Shown: positions 5,602 through 7,313 of the stretch, piece after piece
How the letters are laid out: the number at the start of each line of letters is the position of its first letter
Numbering within the stretch: position 1 is the first letter of the stretch
Assembly (NCBI GenBank): GCA_015489095.1
Contig: WFMN01000117.1
Span: 1 to 7,313, forward strand
Source of the DNA: Mariprofundaceae bacterium
GTDB taxonomy: Bacteria > Pseudomonadota > Zetaproteobacteria > Mariprofundales > J009
DNA: 7,313 bases
Direction of reading: 5' to 3'
The notes under the pieces: model-generated
Databases searched by the model: none
What the model saw: only the letters and a program-made list of their open reading frames with translations
Told to the model about the DNA's origin: nothing
Made by a program: the position numbers and the translations under genes

Positions 5602-6890
5602 GCGCCGCCGTCCAACAGATTCTGCTGCTCGACGACAACGCCGACGATGCGCTGCTGTTTGGGGCGATGCTCGACCGCGAGCTGGGAGCGAAGGTACAAC
5701 TCCACTGCTGCACAACCACAACCGAGGCGAACCAGCTGCTCGCCGATGACCGGATCGATCTCTGCCTTGTCGATTACAACCTAGGCAGGGGCGGCAACGG
5801 ACTGGAGTGGGCGCAGCAGTGCTACCGCCAACACGGGGTGATGGGGCCGGCGTTGATCATGCTGACCGGAGAGCCCGACACCGCCTCGGTCGATGCCCAG
5901 GCGGGCGATGACGACAGCGGCATCGCCGACTTTCTGCTCAAACAGGAGATCACCGCGCCGGTGCTGGAGCGGGCGATCCGTTACGCCGGCAAACAGCAAC
6001 GGCTGCTGCGCACCATGAAGCTGCGCGAGATGCGCGCCCGTATCTTTTTCGACTACAGCCGCGAGGGCATCGCCATTCTGGACGATCACGGCCGCATCAC
6101 CCAGGCCAACCGCGCCGCCGAAACGCTGTTTGACTACGCCCACGACACCATGATCGGCCTCTTTCTATCGCAACTGGTGCCGGCGTTCAGCATGAAGCTG
6201 TTTCGCCCGATGGGAACCGATGCCCGCCCGATCATCAGCGGTCAAAGCATCCATCAGGTATCGTGCTTCACCCACGGCGGCAAGAAACTGGCACTGGAGA
6301 TGTCGTTGGGGATTGTCTATTCCGAAAACGACAGCTTCTATACCGCCAGCTTTCTCGATATCAGCCACCACATCAACAAGATCGAAGGGATGCAACTGGC
6401 GGCCAGCACCGATGATCTCACCGGACTGCTCAACCGGCGCTATTTCCGCCAACGGGCGGAACAGGAACTGCGCCGTAGCAAGCGCCACCGCACCCCGGTC
6501 TCGATGATGATGATCGATATCGACCACTTCAAGGTGGTCAACGACACCTACGGACACCCCGTCGGCGATATCGCGTTGCAGAAGGTGGCCAAGCAGCTCC
6601 GGCAGCACCTGCGCGAACATGACCTGCTCTGCCGCTGGGGTGGCGAGGAGTTTCTCGCCCTGATGCCGGAGAGCAACCTCAACGCCGCCCTGATGATGGG
6701 GGAGCGCATCCGCACCGATATCGAGGCGCTGGAGATCAAGGAGATCCCCGAGGGGCTGACCATCAGCATCGGCATCGCCGAGGCCGATGCCGAGCAGCCG
6801 CTCAAACAGGGGATCAAGCATGCCGACAAGGCGCTCTACTTCGCCAAGCAGCAGGGGCGCAACCGTGTCTGCTGCTATACCGGGAAATAG
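5598..6890 (+). CDS. REC-PAS-GGDEF diguanylate cyclase response regulator
   Basis: This cytoplasmic enzyme of 430 residues is predicted to condense two GTP into cyclic di-GMP under phosphorylation control. The REC domain (about 5-130) has LLLDDNADD, phospho-acceptor D59 in CLVDYNLG, IMLTGEPD, and K115 in DFLLKQ, again without the common Lys-Pro. A PAS domain follows at about 145-260 (FDYSREGIAILDDHGRITQANRAAE by residue pattern). The GGDEF domain is at about 265-428, with DDLTGLLNRR, the metal-binding MIDIDHFK, NDTYGH, and the active site GGEEF at 348-352. The product-inhibition I-site RxxD (R339, D342) sits five residues before it, so feedback inhibition is likely. No EAL or HD-GYP domain is present. 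The ATG overlaps the previous stop. This is the only clear output domain of the locus; the PAS ligand is unknown. Confidence 0.94.
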   Translation: MSAAVQQILLLDDNADDALLFGAMLDRELGAKVQLHCCTTTTEANQLLADDRIDLCLVDYNLGRGGNGLEWAQQCYRQHGVMGPALIMLTGEPDTASVDAQAGDDDSGIADFLLKQEITAPVLERAIRYAGKQQRLLRTMKLREMRARIFFDYSREGIAILDDHGRITQANRAAETLFDYAHDTMIGLFLSQLVPAFSMKLFRPMGTDARPIISGQSIHQVSCFTHGGKKLALEMSLGIVYSENDSFYTASFLDISHHINKIEGMQLAASTDDLTGLLNRRYFRQRAEQELRRSKRHRTPVSMMMIDIDHFKVVNDTYGHPVGDIALQKVAKQLRQHLREHDLLCRWGGEEFLALMPESNLNAALMMGERIRTDIEALEIKEIPEGLTISIGIAEADAEQPLKQGIKHADKALYFAKQQGRNRVCCYTGK

Positions 6891-6992
6891 GTCATCATCG
6901 CGGCTATGCGCGGGGTCGGGGAAAGGATTCCCCTCCTACAGGCTGTAGGAGCGGTTTCCAACCGCGAATTGCCACGGACGGACTTGTTGCGA
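6891..6992 (+). repeat. REP/BIME-like repeat, copy 3, with flanks
   Basis: The core at 6912-6982 matches copy 2 and its flank with five substitutions over 71 positions by my count. The three stems are at 6918-6933, 6933-6951 and 6951-6965. The central palindrome is perfect again (CTCCTACAGGCTGTAGGAG), with A-T where copy 1 has G-C. Similarity also extends outward. The 21 bases before the core align without gaps to those before copy 1 (shared TCATCGCGGC), and the end, GGACTTGTTGCGA, matches the right end after copy 2. It begins right after the cyclase stop codon and fills almost the whole gap to the next gene. Confidence 0.78.
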
Positions 6993-7003
6993 TCTGCTCA
7001 GTA

Positions 7004-7313
7004 ATGGAGATCGACCGTTACCAGCCGCTCTACCCGCTACAGCGCTTCGCCGACGGCGTTGCGGAGGTGGCGCTGGATCGCCGCACCAACCACCGGATCC
7101 TGCTTGTCTCCACCGACCTTGCCGCGCTTACCCCCGAGCAGTGGGAAGCGCGCCGGCAGGGGCTTGCTCGACTGCGCGGCCTGCGCCATCCGGCGATCCC
7201 CACCCGGCTCGACTTTGATCGAATCGACACCACCGAGTGGCGCAGCCACGCCATCGGCGACGACCCGCAACCGCTCTCCCGCGTCACCACCGACCATCGG
7301 CTTGACAGCAAAC
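7004..7313 (+). CDS. Hypothetical protein, N-terminal part; possible degenerate Hanks-type kinase N-lobe
   Basis: An open frame begins at ATG 7004 and has no stop before the window ends, giving 103 residues. Codon choice looks like the genes before it, with many third-position G or C. The pattern suggests the N-lobe of a Ser/Thr protein kinase: RYQPLYPLQRF as first strand, GVAEVALDRRTNHRILL where kinases have the G-loop end and the VAxK strand, then LARLRGLRHPAIPTRLDF, which is close to the LxxLxHPNIVxLxDF of helix C and strand 4. The glycine-rich loop is incomplete, the VAxK lysine is absent (RILL), and no clear helix-C glutamate is aligned. If the assignment is right it would be a pseudokinase-like domain, perhaps fused to something downstream. 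No Shine-Dalgarno is visible. The opposite strand is also open here, but its frames look like shadows. Coding is fairly likely; the family call is weak. Confidence 0.55.
   Translation, partial: MEIDRYQPLYPLQRFADGVAEVALDRRTNHRILLVSTDLAALTPEQWEARRQGLARLRGLRHPAIPTRLDFDRIDTTEWRSHAIGDDPQPLSRVTTDHRLDSK

Noticed and set aside
6165..6821. A 218-codon open frame on the minus strand inside the cyclase gene.
   Set aside because: It is a shadow of a GC-rich coding strand; the + strand frame encodes clear PAS and GGDEF motifs. Other long antisense frames over sufS, the kinases and the regulators were rejected for the same reason.
7030..7311. Minus-strand open frames at the right edge as the real gene.
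   Set aside because: They give Ser/Arg-rich or Gly-rich products without recognisable motifs, while the + strand frame from 7004 shows ordered kinase-like patterns.

Overview
The window looks like chromosomal DNA from a GC-rich Gram-negative proteobacterium. The evidence is a Suf-type cysteine desulfurase, a kinase with a periplasmic sensor, overlapping genes in tight operons, and intergenic elements built like the REP/BIME palindromes of proteobacteria. I cannot name the genus from the sequence.

Layout, all on the + strand: (1) 1-1044, the C-terminal part of a SufS-type cysteine desulfurase that starts outside the window. (2) 1107-4123, two histidine kinases of the same bacteriophytochrome-like subtype: a small soluble one without a sensor, then, overlapping it by 4 bases, a membrane kinase with periplasmic, HAMP, GAF-like, HisKA and HATPase regions. 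(3) 4124-4330, an intergenic stretch with a perfect 9-bp hairpin over the kinase stop codon and two tandem copies of a roughly 70-base element made of three consecutive hairpins. (4) 4331-6890, three tightly packed response regulator genes: a single-domain Rcp1-like REC, a tandem REC-REC protein, and a REC-PAS-GGDEF diguanylate cyclase with an intact GGEEF active site and an RxxD I-site. (5) 6891-7003, a third copy of the element. (6) 7004-7313, the start of an open frame that resembles the N-lobe of a Hanks-type protein kinase without the expected lysine; it runs off the window.

The genes plausibly form one signalling locus. The membrane kinase senses a periplasmic cue, the small kinase may form mixed dimers with it or act as a separate input, and phosphate passes to four REC domains on three proteins. 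Only one of these proteins has a recognisable output domain, which makes cyclic di-GMP. The REC domains fall into two sequence types (A and B), and the order A, B-A, B suggests duplication followed by re-splitting or fusion.

The most interesting non-coding signal is the element family. Its hairpins are conserved in pairing, with one compensatory base change between copies, and the two-copy array has imperfect inverted repeats at its ends. No CRISPR, tRNA, rRNA or transposase gene was seen. No gene-free stretch exceeds about 210 bases.
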